From Bradyrhizobium sp. NDS-1 (GTDB taxonomy: Bacteria > Pseudomonadota > Alphaproteobacteria > Rhizobiales > Xanthobacteraceae), in assembly GCF_032918005.1 (NCBI RefSeq), contig NZ_CP136628.1, forward strand, positions 1,907,501-1,971,500: a stretch of DNA of 64,000 nucleotides, in the 5' to 3' direction. The notes under the pieces are model-generated. The model was not told the DNA's origin, ran no database searches, and saw nothing but the letters and a program-made list of their open reading frames with translations. The translations under genes were made by a program, and so were the position numbers. Shown here piece after piece: positions 44,400 through 53,217 of the stretch. Position 1 is the stretch's first letter, and each line of letters begins with the position of its first letter.

Positions 44400-46463
44400 T
44401 CAGCGCCCTTCGCGCACCCAGGTTGCGGCAAACGCGCCGAGCAACAGCAAAAGGCCGATCACGCCGGCGAAGATCGGCAGCACGCCGACGCCTTTCACCA
44501 CGCTGGCATCGCGCATTCGCACGCCCATCCAGCCGTCGCCATGGAACATGCCCACCGAGCGCACCGGCAGGATGCGCGGCAGCTCAACGCTTGAACCGCT
44601 GGCCACGCGGACGGCGTCGCCGCCGGTCGCCTGGGTCAGCGGCTTCAACGTCTCGGTGGTGGAGGTGACTTCCGAAAATTCCCTCGGGTTGGTCGGACCG
44701 ACGTTGATCAGCGCCTTCAGCGTGCCGTCGGTGGCCTGCCACAGGCCGAGCTCGCTCGCGGGAAGACTGGCGCGCCACTCGCCGGGATCGGCAGGTGCGA
44801 GCGTCAGATCGTGCGTCGCGCCCGATGGCGAGGTGACCTTCACCGGCGGGACGCTGTCAGCCATGGTCTGGCGCACCACGACGAGGTCCTTGGCCTGTAC
44901 CTGCAGACGCAGCGCCTCCTCGTCGAGATCGGGCTGCTTCATCAGCCAGTGTGACATCCGCCGGAGCAGATCGAGATGCGGGCCGCCGCCCTCATAGCCG
45001 CGCGCCCACAGCCAGATGTGGTCGGACAGCAGCAGTGCGACGCGGCCCTCGCCAAAGCGCGACAGGAAAAGGAGCGGCTTGCCGTCGGCCCCCGTCATCA
45101 CCGGCGGGTTGACGGAATTGCGGGTGTCGACCGTCCTGAAGAAGCGGCTCCAGCGCGGCGGCTCGCTTCCGGAGCCCTCCAGGGCGCGGGTCACGGGGTG
45201 GCGTTTGCCGATGTCGGACAGATGCGCATAGAACGGCTTTTCCGTCACGCCGACAGGTTCGGCCGGCAGCACCGAATCCAGCGGCGTGCGCCAGATGCTG
45301 GTGTTGGAGGCGTAGTCGGGACCGGCCGAGACCAGCACGGCGCCGCCGCCGCGCACATAGCGCGCGATGTTGTCGAAATAGGCGATCGGCAGCACGCCCT
45401 GACGGGCGTAGCGGTCGAAGATGATCAACTGGAATTCGTTGATCTTCTGCTGGAACAGCTCCCGGGTCGGAAACGCGATCAGCGACAATTCGTTGATCGG
45501 CGTGCCGTCCTGCTTCTCCGGCGGACGCAGAATGGTGAAATGCACGAGGTCGACGCTGGCGTCGGACTTGAGCAGATTGCGCCAGGTGCGCTCGCCCGAA
45601 TGCGGCTCGCCCGAGACCAGCAGCACCCGCAGCTTGTCGCGCACGCCGTCGATGGCGACGACGGCGCGGTTGTTCACCGGAGTCAATTCGCGTTCGAGCG
45701 GCGAGGCTTCGATTTCGACGATGTTCGGCCCGGCATGCTTGATGTCGACGTCCACGCTCGCGGCCTGGCCGCTCGACAGCGTGCGCTCGTTGATGACTTC
45801 GCCATCCCTGCGGACCGTGACCCGGGCGCGCTCGCCGGTGACGCCCTGGTCGTCGAGGCGGTAGCTGATGGTCTGGGTCTGTCCGACGATGCCGAAGCGC
45901 GGCGCCGCCGTGATCGCGATGCGGCGATCGCGCTCGTCCTTCTGCCCGGTGATCAGCGCGTGCACCGGCGCCTGGAAGCCGAGCGCGGCGGCGTTCGCCG
46001 GAACGTCGTGGACGCGGCCGTCGGTGATCAGGAAGGCGCCGGCGACGCGGTCGACCGGCACGTCCGACAAGGTCGAGGCGAGGGCGCCGAACAGCTTGGT
46101 ACCGTCGGTCTCGCCGTCGGCCTGTCCGGCGTCGACGACGCGGACTTCGAGGCCCTTGATCTTCTTCAGGCTGTCGACCAGCGCCTCCTGCGCCTGCGCG
46201 GCCTCACGATTGCGGTTGCCGAAATTCTGGCTCGGGCTCTTGTCGACGACGACGGCGGCAACCGAGGTGAGGGGATCGCGGTCCTCGCGGGTGAAGGAGG
46301 GGTTGGAGAGCGCCAGCAGGAACAGCGCCAGCGCGGCGACGCGCACGGCGGCGCCGCGTGCGCGCGCGAACAGCAGCACGAGCGCGACGACGACGATCGC
46401 GGCGAGCGCGATCCAGAGGACGATCGTGGGGACAAGCGGCGTGAACGCAATGCCGTAATTCAT
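44400..46463 (-). CDS. Large membrane protein with glutamine amidotransferase-like domain, MoxR operon
   Basis: A 687-residue protein, last of a four-gene cluster. Two N-terminal helices (TIVLWIALAAIVVVALVLLFA, VRVAALALFLLAL) precede a large extracytoplasmic part, and one C-terminal helix (PIFAGVIGLLLLLGAFAATWV) returns. SVAAVVVDKSPSQ looks like a degenerate VWA MIDAS (D-x-S-x-S). DKLRVLLVSGEPHSGERTWRNLL and FDNIARYVRGGGAVLVSAG are segments of the class I amidotransferase-like fold without an obvious catalytic Cys. The order matches the conserved alphaproteobacterial MoxR-associated cluster, which lacks an assigned role. A repeat separates it from the DUF4159 gene. Confidence 0.85.
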   Translation of the reverse strand: MNYGIAFTPLVPTIVLWIALAAIVVVALVLLFARARGAAVRVAALALFLLALSNPSFTREDRDPLTSVAAVVVDKSPSQNFGNRNREAAQAQEALVDSLKKIKGLEVRVVDAGQADGETDGTKLFGALASTLSDVPVDRVAGAFLITDGRVHDVPANAAALGFQAPVHALITGQKDERDRRIAITAAPRFGIVGQTQTISYRLDDQGVTGERARVTVRRDGEVINERTLSSGQAASVDVDIKHAGPNIVEIEASPLERELTPVNNRAVVAIDGVRDKLRVLLVSGEPHSGERTWRNLLKSDASVDLVHFTILRPPEKQDGTPINELSLIAFPTRELFQQKINEFQLIIFDRYARQGVLPIAYFDNIARYVRGGGAVLVSAGPDYASNTSIWRTPLDSVLPAEPVGVTEKPFYAHLSDIGKRHPVTRALEGSGSEPPRWSRFFRTVDTRNSVNPPVMTGADGKPLLFLSRFGEGRVALLLSDHIWLWARGYEGGGPHLDLLRRMSHWLMKQPDLDEEALRLQVQAKDLVVVRQTMADSVPPVKVTSPSGATHDLTLAPADPGEWRASLPASELGLWQATDGTLKALINVGPTNPREFSEVTSTTETLKPLTQATGGDAVRVASGSSVELPRILPVRSVGMFHGDGWMGVRMRDASVVKGVGVLPIFAGVIGLLLLLGAFAATWVREGR

Positions 46464-46482
46464 GGCGTCACTCTCTCGGCAT

Positions 46483-46568
46483 CGTCATGGCCGGGCTTGT
46501 CCCGGCCATCCACGCCTTGCCACACGGCACGAGGAACATGGATGCCCGGGACAAGCCCGAGCATGACG
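46483..46568. repeat. Interspersed palindromic repeat, family C, inside the MoxR operon
   Basis: CGTCATGGCCGGGCTTGTCC at the left and GGGACAAGCCCGAGCATGACG at the right are inverted; inner arms CCATCCACG and CATGGATG follow. The element occupies the gap between two genes of one operon, where it would form a strong RNA hairpin. Confidence 0.85.
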
Positions 46569-46605
46569 GCTTCATGTTGGCGAGCATCCAATCGCAACAC
46601 CCGCA

Positions 46606-49419
46606 TCATTGCCCCAGCCGTTCGATCAGCGCCGGTGCGTGCACCTGGTCGGCCTTGTAGTTGCCGGTCAGCGTGTACATCACGATGTTGGCGCCGGCGC
46701 GGTAGGCGAATTCGCGCTGGCGGGTGTCGCCGCCGGTCACCGGCAGCATGGCCTGGCCGTCGGGCCGCACAGCCCAGGCGCCGGCAAGGTCGTTCGAGGT
46801 GATGATGATCGGCGAGACGCCGTCGCCGCCGCGCGCCGGCCGCTGCGCGCTGTCCTCGTCCTCGTCGCGCGGCAGGGTCTCGACCCAGGTCTGGCCGGTG
46901 ACGAAGCGGCCGGGAAAGTCGCGCAGCAGATAGAAGGTCTTGGTCAGCACGTGCTCGCGCGGCACCGGCTCGAGCTCGGGAACGTCGAGCGACGACAGGA
47001 TCTCGCGCAGCGTCCGCATGGCCGGGGTCTGGGCCGCGCCGTTCGCGCCGGGCGGTGCTTCGATCGCGTCGCGCGTGTCGAACAGCACGGTGCCGCCCTG
47101 CTTCATGTAGGCGTCGATCTTGTTGATGGCGGCCTGCGGCGGCTTCGGCGCGCCGGGCACGATCGGCCAGTAGATCAGCGGGAAGAAGGCGAGTTCGTCG
47201 CGCGCGGGATCGATTCCGACGGGATCCCCGGCCTCGAGCGCGGTGCGCTGGGCCAGGAACAGCGTCAACCCGTTCATCCCCGCTTTGACGATGGAATCGA
47301 CGTCGGCATTGCCCGTGACGACATAGGCGAGGCGGGTCTGCGATACCGCCTTCATCGCGAACTCGTCGGACGCGCCATCGGCGCGCGCCGGCGCGGGCGC
47401 GAGCGCCGGAAGGCCCGCGAGCACGAGCCCGAGCACGATCATCGCAGGCGCGGCGCGGCGGCGCAGCAGCGCGGCGATCCCGCCGCCGAGCACCGCGACG
47501 ATGATGGCGTCGATCAGAAACAGTGCGAGCGCCGTCGACAGCAGCCAGCCGCGCAAGTCGCGCGGCTCGGCATTGGTGTAGGTGGCGTGCCGGGCGCGCA
47601 GGCTCGCGGTGTTGAGGGCCGCGATGCGGTCGGCGCTGGCAAGCGTGTTCACGGCGAGCGGTCCTTCGGCCGGGCCGTAGAAGCCCGGCGGATGATCGGG
47701 GGTGGCGCGGTCGCGATAGTCCGCGGGCAATGGCTTTGCGGTTGCCGGGGGCGGGCCGAAGGCGCCAAACCCGTCGAGAATGTGCAGCGGCGCCACCGTT
47801 TCAGTGGTCGCTTCGCTGGCAACCCCGGCGCCGGGCTTGGACGTGTAGCCGGACATGTCGACGACCCGCCGCAGCATTTCGACGAAGGTGCCCGACATCG
47901 GCAAATCCGACCAGCGCATGTCGGCGCTGACGTGGAACAGGCTGACCAGTCCCTTGCCGCGATGCTCGCCGGTCACCAGCGGCGTGCCGTCTTCCAGCGA
48001 GGCCCAGCTCTTGGTGGCGAGCACGGCGTCGGGCTCGGCCAGCACCTGGCGGCTTACGGTGATGTCCTTGGGGACGACGACGCCGGCAAACGGACCGTCG
48101 GCGGCGAACGAGGCCAGATGCTGCGGCTTCTCCCAGGTCAGGCTGCCGCCGAGCGTGCGGCCGCCCTTGCGCAGCTTGACCGGCACGAGATCGTCCTCGG
48201 CCTGAGCCAGCCGGGGCCCTGCGAACCGCACCAGCACGCCGCCCTGGTCGATCCAGGCATTGAGGCGCTCGCGCAGCTCGGGGGCGATGGTGCCGACATC
48301 GGCAAGGATGATCATCGGCAGCTTCTGGTCCAGAAATTGTGTAATGCCCTGCTGCGGCGAACCCTTGTCGGCGAGCCTGACGTCGGCGAATGGCGCCAGC
48401 GCGCGGGCGAGGTAGAAGGTCGGCGCCAGCAGCGGCTGAGCGGTCTCGCTTGTCGTGCCCGAGACGACGCCGATGGCGCGGCGGCGCCAGCGCTTGTCGA
48501 GCAGCTGCACCGCGCCGGCGGAGCGCTCGCCCGATATCTCGAGCCGCGTGATGTCGTTGCGCAGCTCGACCGGCAGGTCGAACGAAGCGTCGGTCTCCTT
48601 GTCCTGCGGGCCGAACGTATAACGCGCTTCGCCGATCGGCGAGGCCTTCTGGTCCAGCGCGCGCACGGTGCCGACGGCGATGCCGCTGTCGGTACGCAGC
48701 ACCTTCACCGTCATCCTGGCGGCGGCATTCTCGGCCGCAACGAGCGCCAGCGGCGAGGAGGTGCCGCCTTCGAACACGGTCAGGCTGCGATCGCCGATGG
48801 TCTTGCCGAGGCCCTGCACGAAATCCCCGCCGCGGCCGGTGTCGATGCCATCGGAGAGCCATGCGATCTCGCAATCGCCAGTGGCTTTCAGGAAGCGGTC
48901 GATTGCAGTCAGCGTCTCGACGCGGTCGATCGAATAGGGCTTTGGCGCGAGCTGGCGCAGCGCGACGCGCGCGGCGCCCGCCGGCATCAGGGTGATGTCG
49001 CGGTTCGGCTCGGACAGCGGCACCAGCGCGATGGCGCGGCGGTCGGTGTCGGCGTTGGCGACCAGCTCGTCGGCGGCCCTGATCCTGACATCCCAGTGCG
49101 ATGCGGCGCTCCAGCCGTCGTCGAACATGATCATCAGCGGCGCCTTGCTGGCGGCGAGGCCTGATTGCGGATTCCAGATCGGACCGGCGGCCGCGAAGAT
49201 GACGAGCGCCGCAGCCAGGAGGCGCAATGCGGTCAGCCACCATGGCGTCCGCGAGGGCGTCTCTTCCCTCGGCGCAATGTCGAACAACAGGCGGGTCGGC
49301 GGAAACTCGATGCGGCGCGGTCGCGGCGGCATCACGCGCAGCAGCCACCACAGCACCGGAAGGCTGATCAGCCCGATCAGGAGCAGCGGTTGGGTGAATG
49401 CGAGCGGTAGTCCCATCAT
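46606..49419 (-). CDS. BatA-like / DUF4159 membrane protein
   Basis: A 937-residue protein. The BatA-type N-terminus (QPLLLIGLISLPVLWWLLRVMPPRPRRIEFP) has one helix, with a second at WLTALRLLAAALVIFAAAGPIW. Residues 90-640 form a large region containing LIMFDDGWSAASHWD, again a VWA-like MIDAS start. Helices at about 645-690 are followed by the C-terminal DUF4159 domain (LAYVVTGNADVDSIVKAGMNGL, then ELAFFPLIYWPI). Such proteins accompany MoxR ATPases and DUF58 proteins; the function is unknown. It overlaps DUF58 by four bases. Confidence 0.88.
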   Translation of the reverse strand: MMGLPLAFTQPLLLIGLISLPVLWWLLRVMPPRPRRIEFPPTRLLFDIAPREETPSRTPWWLTALRLLAAALVIFAAAGPIWNPQSGLAASKAPLMIMFDDGWSAASHWDVRIRAADELVANADTDRRAIALVPLSEPNRDITLMPAGAARVALRQLAPKPYSIDRVETLTAIDRFLKATGDCEIAWLSDGIDTGRGGDFVQGLGKTIGDRSLTVFEGGTSSPLALVAAENAAARMTVKVLRTDSGIAVGTVRALDQKASPIGEARYTFGPQDKETDASFDLPVELRNDITRLEISGERSAGAVQLLDKRWRRRAIGVVSGTTSETAQPLLAPTFYLARALAPFADVRLADKGSPQQGITQFLDQKLPMIILADVGTIAPELRERLNAWIDQGGVLVRFAGPRLAQAEDDLVPVKLRKGGRTLGGSLTWEKPQHLASFAADGPFAGVVVPKDITVSRQVLAEPDAVLATKSWASLEDGTPLVTGEHRGKGLVSLFHVSADMRWSDLPMSGTFVEMLRRVVDMSGYTSKPGAGVASEATTETVAPLHILDGFGAFGPPPATAKPLPADYRDRATPDHPPGFYGPAEGPLAVNTLASADRIAALNTASLRARHATYTNAEPRDLRGWLLSTALALFLIDAIIVAVLGGGIAALLRRRAAPAMIVLGLVLAGLPALAPAPARADGASDEFAMKAVSQTRLAYVVTGNADVDSIVKAGMNGLTLFLAQRTALEAGDPVGIDPARDELAFFPLIYWPIVPGAPKPPQAAINKIDAYMKQGGTVLFDTRDAIEAPPGANGAAQTPAMRTLREILSSLDVPELEPVPREHVLTKTFYLLRDFPGRFVTGQTWVETLPRDEDEDSAQRPARGGDGVSPIIITSNDLAGAWAVRPDGQAMLPVTGGDTRQREFAYRAGANIVMYTLTGNYKADQVHAPALIERLGQ

Positions 49420-50363
49420 GCGGCCGGCCCCGCCTTGATGGTCGTGGTGCGGGCGCCCGACTTGCTCACCTGCATGCCGGCATGCAGGAACAGAAGCAGC
49501 TCGGCGGCAGAGCGATCGGTGGCGTGCGTCGTGAACAGCCAGTCGAGCTTGCTGGTCTCGGCGCGGATCTGATCGCGGTGCAGGGCGAGGCGCGCGGTGT
49601 AATCCTGCGCCCAGCTCTCGGCGCGGCCGGCGGTGATCACGCCGAACCCCTCGGGCTCGACGAACTCGACGCGGCCGGAATAGGGGAACGATTCTTCGGC
49701 GGGATCGACGATCTGCACCAGCGTGCCATGCGCGCCCGAGCCGGAGAGCCCTGCGAGCGTGGCCCTGATCTCGGAGATCGGCGACCAGAAATCCGACAGC
49801 ACGATCGTCTCGGCAAGCGCCGCGGGCACGAAGGACGGCGGCAGGCTGAGACGATCGGCATCGTCATGCAGCATCGTCTGCGCCATCTTGTCGATGACGC
49901 TGCGGCTCGCCGTCGGCGCCATCAGCCCGGGAATCCCGACGCGCTCGCCGCCCGCGACGAGCAGCTCTGCCAGTGCGAAGGCGACGATCAGCGTGCGCTC
50001 GAGCTTGGACTCCCGCGCGGTCTTCGAGGCGAACGCCATCGAGGGCGAACGGTCCGGCCAGATCCAGACCGTGTGCGAGGCCTCCCATTCGAGCTCGCGG
50101 ACGTACAGGAGATCGTCACGCGCCGAGCGGCGCCAGTCGACGTTCTGCGCCGGCTCGCCGGAGACGAAGCGGCGATATTGCCAGAAATTCTCGCCGGAAC
50201 CGGCGCGGCGCCGACCATGCAGGCCGTGGATGACGTTGGCGGCGATACGGCGGGCTTCGAGCACGAGACGCGGCAAGGAAGCTGCGAGCGTGCGGCTTTC
50301 GCCGTCGGCACGTCGGATCGCAATGACCTCCTTCGCCGCGTGCCCGTTCTCCGCTGCCATCAA
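49416..50363 (-). CDS. DUF58 domain protein
   Basis: A 315-residue protein with the DUF58 signature FVSGEPAQNVDWRRSARDDLLYVRELEWEASHTVWIW, next to DRSPSM, which matches the D-x-S-x-S metal site of VWA domains. DUF58 proteins are the usual partners of MoxR ATPases, probably a substrate adaptor. There is no membrane helix. It overlaps both neighbours by four bases (ATGA), so it is translationally coupled on both sides. Confidence 0.9.
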   Translation of the reverse strand: MMAAENGHAAKEVIAIRRADGESRTLAASLPRLVLEARRIAANVIHGLHGRRRAGSGENFWQYRRFVSGEPAQNVDWRRSARDDLLYVRELEWEASHTVWIWPDRSPSMAFASKTARESKLERTLIVAFALAELLVAGGERVGIPGLMAPTASRSVIDKMAQTMLHDDADRLSLPPSFVPAALAETIVLSDFWSPISEIRATLAGLSGSGAHGTLVQIVDPAEESFPYSGRVEFVEPEGFGVITAGRAESWAQDYTARLALHRDQIRAETSKLDWLFTTHATDRSAAELLLFLHAGMQVSKSGARTTTIKAGPAA

Positions 50364-51358
50364 CCGATCCGTGTCTTCAATTGCCGGATCACGTCCGGAA
50401 TCGTGCGGCCTTCGGCGCGCGCCTGGAACGTCAGCGCCATGCGGTGCTTCAGCACGGGCTCGGCGAGGTCGAGCACGTCGTCGACCGAGGGCGCGAGGCG
50501 TCCGTCGATCAGCGCACGCGCGCGCACCGCCAGCATCAGCGATTGGCTGGCGCGCGGGCCGGGACCCCAGGCGATGAACTTGCCGGCTTCGCCGGCGTCC
50601 GGACCGGGACGGGCCGAGCGCACCAGCGACAGGATCGCCTCCACCACGGAATCGCCGACCGGCAGGCGCCGGATCAGCCGCTGCGCGGCGATCAGCGCAT
50701 CCGCACTCATCGCTCCCCTCGCGAGCGTTTCCTCTGCGCCGGTGGTCTCGAACAGGATGCGGCGCTCGGCGTCGCGATCGGGATAGTCGACGTCGATCTC
50801 CATCAGGAAGCGGTCGAGCTGCGCTTCCGGCAGCGGATAGGTGCCTTCCTGCTCCAGCGGGTTCTGCGTCGCGAGCACGTGGAAGGGCTTCGGCAGATCG
50901 TGGCGCGCGCCGGCGACGGTGATGTGCTGCTCCTGCATCGCCTGCAGCAGCGCCGACTGCGTCCGCGGGCTGGCGCGGTTGATCTCGTCGGCCATCAGGA
51001 GCTGCGCGAACACCGGGCCTGAAATGAAGCGGAAAGCGCGCTTGCCCGCGGTGCTCTCGTCGAGCACCTCGGCGCCGAGAATGTCCGACGGCATCAGGTC
51101 CGGCGTGAACTGGATGCGCTTGGCATCGAGACCGAGCGTGACGCCGAGCGTCTCGACCAGCTTGGTCTTGGCAAGGCCGGGGACGCCGATCAGCAGTGCA
51201 TGGCCGCCGGAGAGGATGGTGACCAGCGTGTTCTCGATCACGCGATCCTGGCCGAAGATGACGGACGCGATCGCCTCTTTCGCTGCGCGAATCTGGCCCG
51301 ACACCTGCTCGGCCGAACGGACGATCCCGTCCTCGAGTTTCTCGACACTCTCCGCCAT
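50360..51358 (-). CDS. MoxR-family AAA+ ATPase
   Basis: A 332-residue MoxR-type AAA_3 ATPase. Walker A is GVPGLAKT (58-65); Walker B is LLMADEINR, followed by SPRTQSALLQAMQE and the sensor region FHVLATQNPLEQEGTYPLPEAQLDRF. MoxR proteins act as chaperones that remodel or mature protein complexes with VWA partners. I use ATG 51358, 7 bases after GGAG; ATG 51382 lacks a ribosome binding site. It heads the four-gene operon; tandem ATCAC repeats lie about 50 bp upstream. Confidence 0.92.
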   Translation of the reverse strand: MAESVEKLEDGIVRSAEQVSGQIRAAKEAIASVIFGQDRVIENTLVTILSGGHALLIGVPGLAKTKLVETLGVTLGLDAKRIQFTPDLMPSDILGAEVLDESTAGKRAFRFISGPVFAQLLMADEINRASPRTQSALLQAMQEQHITVAGARHDLPKPFHVLATQNPLEQEGTYPLPEAQLDRFLMEIDVDYPDRDAERRILFETTGAEETLARGAMSADALIAAQRLIRRLPVGDSVVEAILSLVRSARPGPDAGEAGKFIAWGPGPRASQSLMLAVRARALIDGRLAPSVDDVLDLAEPVLKHRMALTFQARAEGRTIPDVIRQLKTRIG

Positions 51359-51407
51359 CCGTTCGCTCCTTCGGCCCGCCATGCGGCTTGCGTCATGATG
51401 TCATCGC

Positions 51408-51475
51408 ATCACGCCAATTCATCACGTCAGGTGATCACCGCCAGGTCATCACGCTAGGTCATCACGCCAGATCAT
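51408..51475. repeat. Imperfect 13-bp tandem repeats upstream of moxR
   Basis: ATCAC recurs at 51408, 51421, 51434, 51448 and 51461, with a decayed ATCAT at 51471. The unit is close to ATCACGCCAGGTC. The array lies between the MoxR start and the divergent DUF1285 gene, 50 bp from the former. Confidence 0.75.
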
Positions 51476-51667
51476 GGGCCCTATGCTAGACTTGCAGGAA
51501 GGCCATGTATTCGTTGAATTAACCTATCCCCACCTTATCGGCTTCGGGTTATGTACGGCATCACGAAGTGGCGACCGCCACACCGCACTAATCCGGGGTG
51601 GAACCGAGCGCCGATGTACAACGTAGACCTGCACCAATCGTGCCAAAGGACAAAGTCAGGGCAAACC

Positions 51668-52279
51668 ATGGCGAACCAAGGGCAGAGCGCCGATTGTGGT
51701 CTCGAGGGGCTGACGGCCGCGGCCCAAACTGCTGCCAAGGCCGAAGGCGCCAAAAAGGGCCTGCCTCCGGTACATCTGTGGAATCCGCCGTTTTGCGGCG
51801 ATCTCGACATCCGAATCGCCTCCGACGGTACTTGGTTCTACATGGGGACGCCGATCGGGCGCCCCGCGCTGGTCCGGCTGTTTTCGACCATCCTGAAGCG
51901 CGAGGGCGACAAGCATTTCCTGGTCACGCCGGTCGAGAAGGTCGGCATCCGCGTCGATGATGCGCCATTCATGGCGGTCGAGATGCTGAAGGACGGGGAG
52001 GGAACGCATCGCGTGCTCAGCTTCCGCACCAATGTCGACGACTGGGTCCCTTGCGATGCCGCGCACCGGCTGCGCTTCGAGCAGGCCGGGGACGGCGGGC
52101 TGACGCCGTACTTGCATGTCCGCGCCGATCTCTGGGCCAAGGTCACGCGGGCGCTCTATTACGATCTGGTTGACATGGGCGAGGAGCGGATGGTCGATGG
52201 CCAGCCGATGTTCGGCGTCGAATCATCAGGCGAATTCTTCGCCATGGCCGATGCGGAGCAGGTGAGGGCCGCGCTTTGA
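51668..52279 (+). CDS. DUF1285 family protein
   Basis: A 203-residue protein of the DUF1285 family. The core begins LPPVHLWNPPFCGDLDIRIASDGTWFYMGTPIGRPALVRLFSTIL and continues HFLVTPVEKVGIRVDDAPFMAVEM. The fold is mostly beta and no function is assigned. ATG 51668 is chosen; an in-frame ATG at 51614 would add 18 residues. The stop overlaps a TTG start of the next gene, opening a five-gene block of coupled genes. Confidence 0.88.
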   Translation: MANQGQSADCGLEGLTAAAQTAAKAEGAKKGLPPVHLWNPPFCGDLDIRIASDGTWFYMGTPIGRPALVRLFSTILKREGDKHFLVTPVEKVGIRVDDAPFMAVEMLKDGEGTHRVLSFRTNVDDWVPCDAAHRLRFEQAGDGGLTPYLHVRADLWAKVTRALYYDLVDMGEERMVDGQPMFGVESSGEFFAMADAEQVRAAL

Positions 52280-52947
52280 ACAAGCCTATCCCCAAGAACG
52301 ATCCGGCCGTGATCGGCGCGGCGGATTTCTTCGCGCGTTCCCGGGCCAAGCTTGGTTTCGACGTGCCGCCCGGTCTGTTCGATCCCAACATCATCCCCGC
52401 CTCGGGCGATCCCGGCACCGACAAGATGCTCGAGATCATCGCGCGCGAGCAGCCGGTGCGCCCCGCAGCGGTCCTGATCGCGGTGGTCGATCATCCCGAG
52501 CCGACCATCCTCCTGACGCAGCGCTCGGCCCATCTGAACGACCATGCCGGCCAGATCGCCTTTCCGGGCGGCAAGATCGACGCGACCGATTCCTCGCCGC
52601 TGGACGCGGCGCTGCGCGAAGCCGAGGAGGAAGTCGGGTTGTCCCGAGACTTCGTCGAGCCGCTCGGCTATCTCGATCTGTACGGGACGGGGTTCGGCTT
52701 CCGCATCCTGCCGACCGTCGCGAAAGTCCGGCCGGGCTTCGAGCTCACCATCAACCATTCCGAGGTTGATGACGCGTTCGAGGTGCCGCTATCCTTCCTG
52801 ATGAACCCGGTGAACCATCAGGTGCACAGCAAGGAATTCCGCGGCATGGAGCGATCCTATTACGCGATGCCCTTCGCGGAGCGCTACATCTGGGGGGCGA
52901 CCGCCGGGATGCTGCGCGTGCTCTATGAACGGATCTATTCATCATGA
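52276..52947 (+). CDS. CoA pyrophosphatase, NUDIX family
   Basis: A 223-residue NUDIX enzyme of the CoA-pyrophosphatase (NudL/YeaB) group. The domain starts at RPAAVLIAVVDHPEPTILLTQRSAHLNDHAGQIAFPGGKID, and the NUDIX box is GGKIDATDSSPLDAALREAEEEVGL; LLTQRS and the QIAFPGGK segment are subgroup hallmarks. It would split CoA or acyl-CoA to phosphopantetheine and 3',5'-ADP. The start is TTG 52276, overlapping the DUF1285 stop; no ATG precedes the conserved part, so coupled initiation is likely. Confidence 0.9.
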   Translation: MNKPIPKNDPAVIGAADFFARSRAKLGFDVPPGLFDPNIIPASGDPGTDKMLEIIAREQPVRPAAVLIAVVDHPEPTILLTQRSAHLNDHAGQIAFPGGKIDATDSSPLDAALREAEEEVGLSRDFVEPLGYLDLYGTGFGFRILPTVAKVRPGFELTINHSEVDDAFEVPLSFLMNPVNHQVHSKEFRGMERSYYAMPFAERYIWGATAGMLRVLYERIYSS

Positions 52948-53207
52948 TGCGGACGGTTCTGACCGAGATCGGAATCTTCCTCATCCCCTTTGCCGTCTAT
53001 GCGCTGTTCCTGGCCGCGACGCGATCCGGCCTGTTCGCGCGCTCGTCCTGGCCGCTCACCGTCGTGGCGCGCCTCGCGCTCGTTGCCATCGTGCTCGTCA
53101 TTGCGGGCTTGATCGGCCTTGCGCACTTCTCCGGCGCGTCGCCCGATTCGACCTACGTTCCCGCTCATATCGAGGACGGCAGGCTGGTGCCGGGCACGGA
53201 AAAATAG
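52944..53207 (+). CDS. DUF6111 family small membrane protein
   Basis: An 87-residue protein with two helices, EIGIFLIPFAVYALFLAAT and LTVVARLALVAIVLVIAGLIGLAHF, and a short tail DSTYVPAHIEDGRLVPGTE. It resembles the DUF6111 family of alphaproteobacteria. It overlaps the NUDIX stop by four bases and precedes the tRNA nucleotidyltransferase by 10 bp. Confidence 0.85.
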   Translation: MMRTVLTEIGIFLIPFAVYALFLAATRSGLFARSSWPLTVVARLALVAIVLVIAGLIGLAHFSGASPDSTYVPAHIEDGRLVPGTEK

Positions 53208-53217
53208 GGGCCGGCTG

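Noticed and set aside
46609..49164. Long open frame (851 codons) on the + strand
   Set aside because: It is antisense to the DUF4159 gene, very rich in Arg, Gly and Ala, and has no recognisable domain. Long antisense frames are expected in GC-rich DNA.
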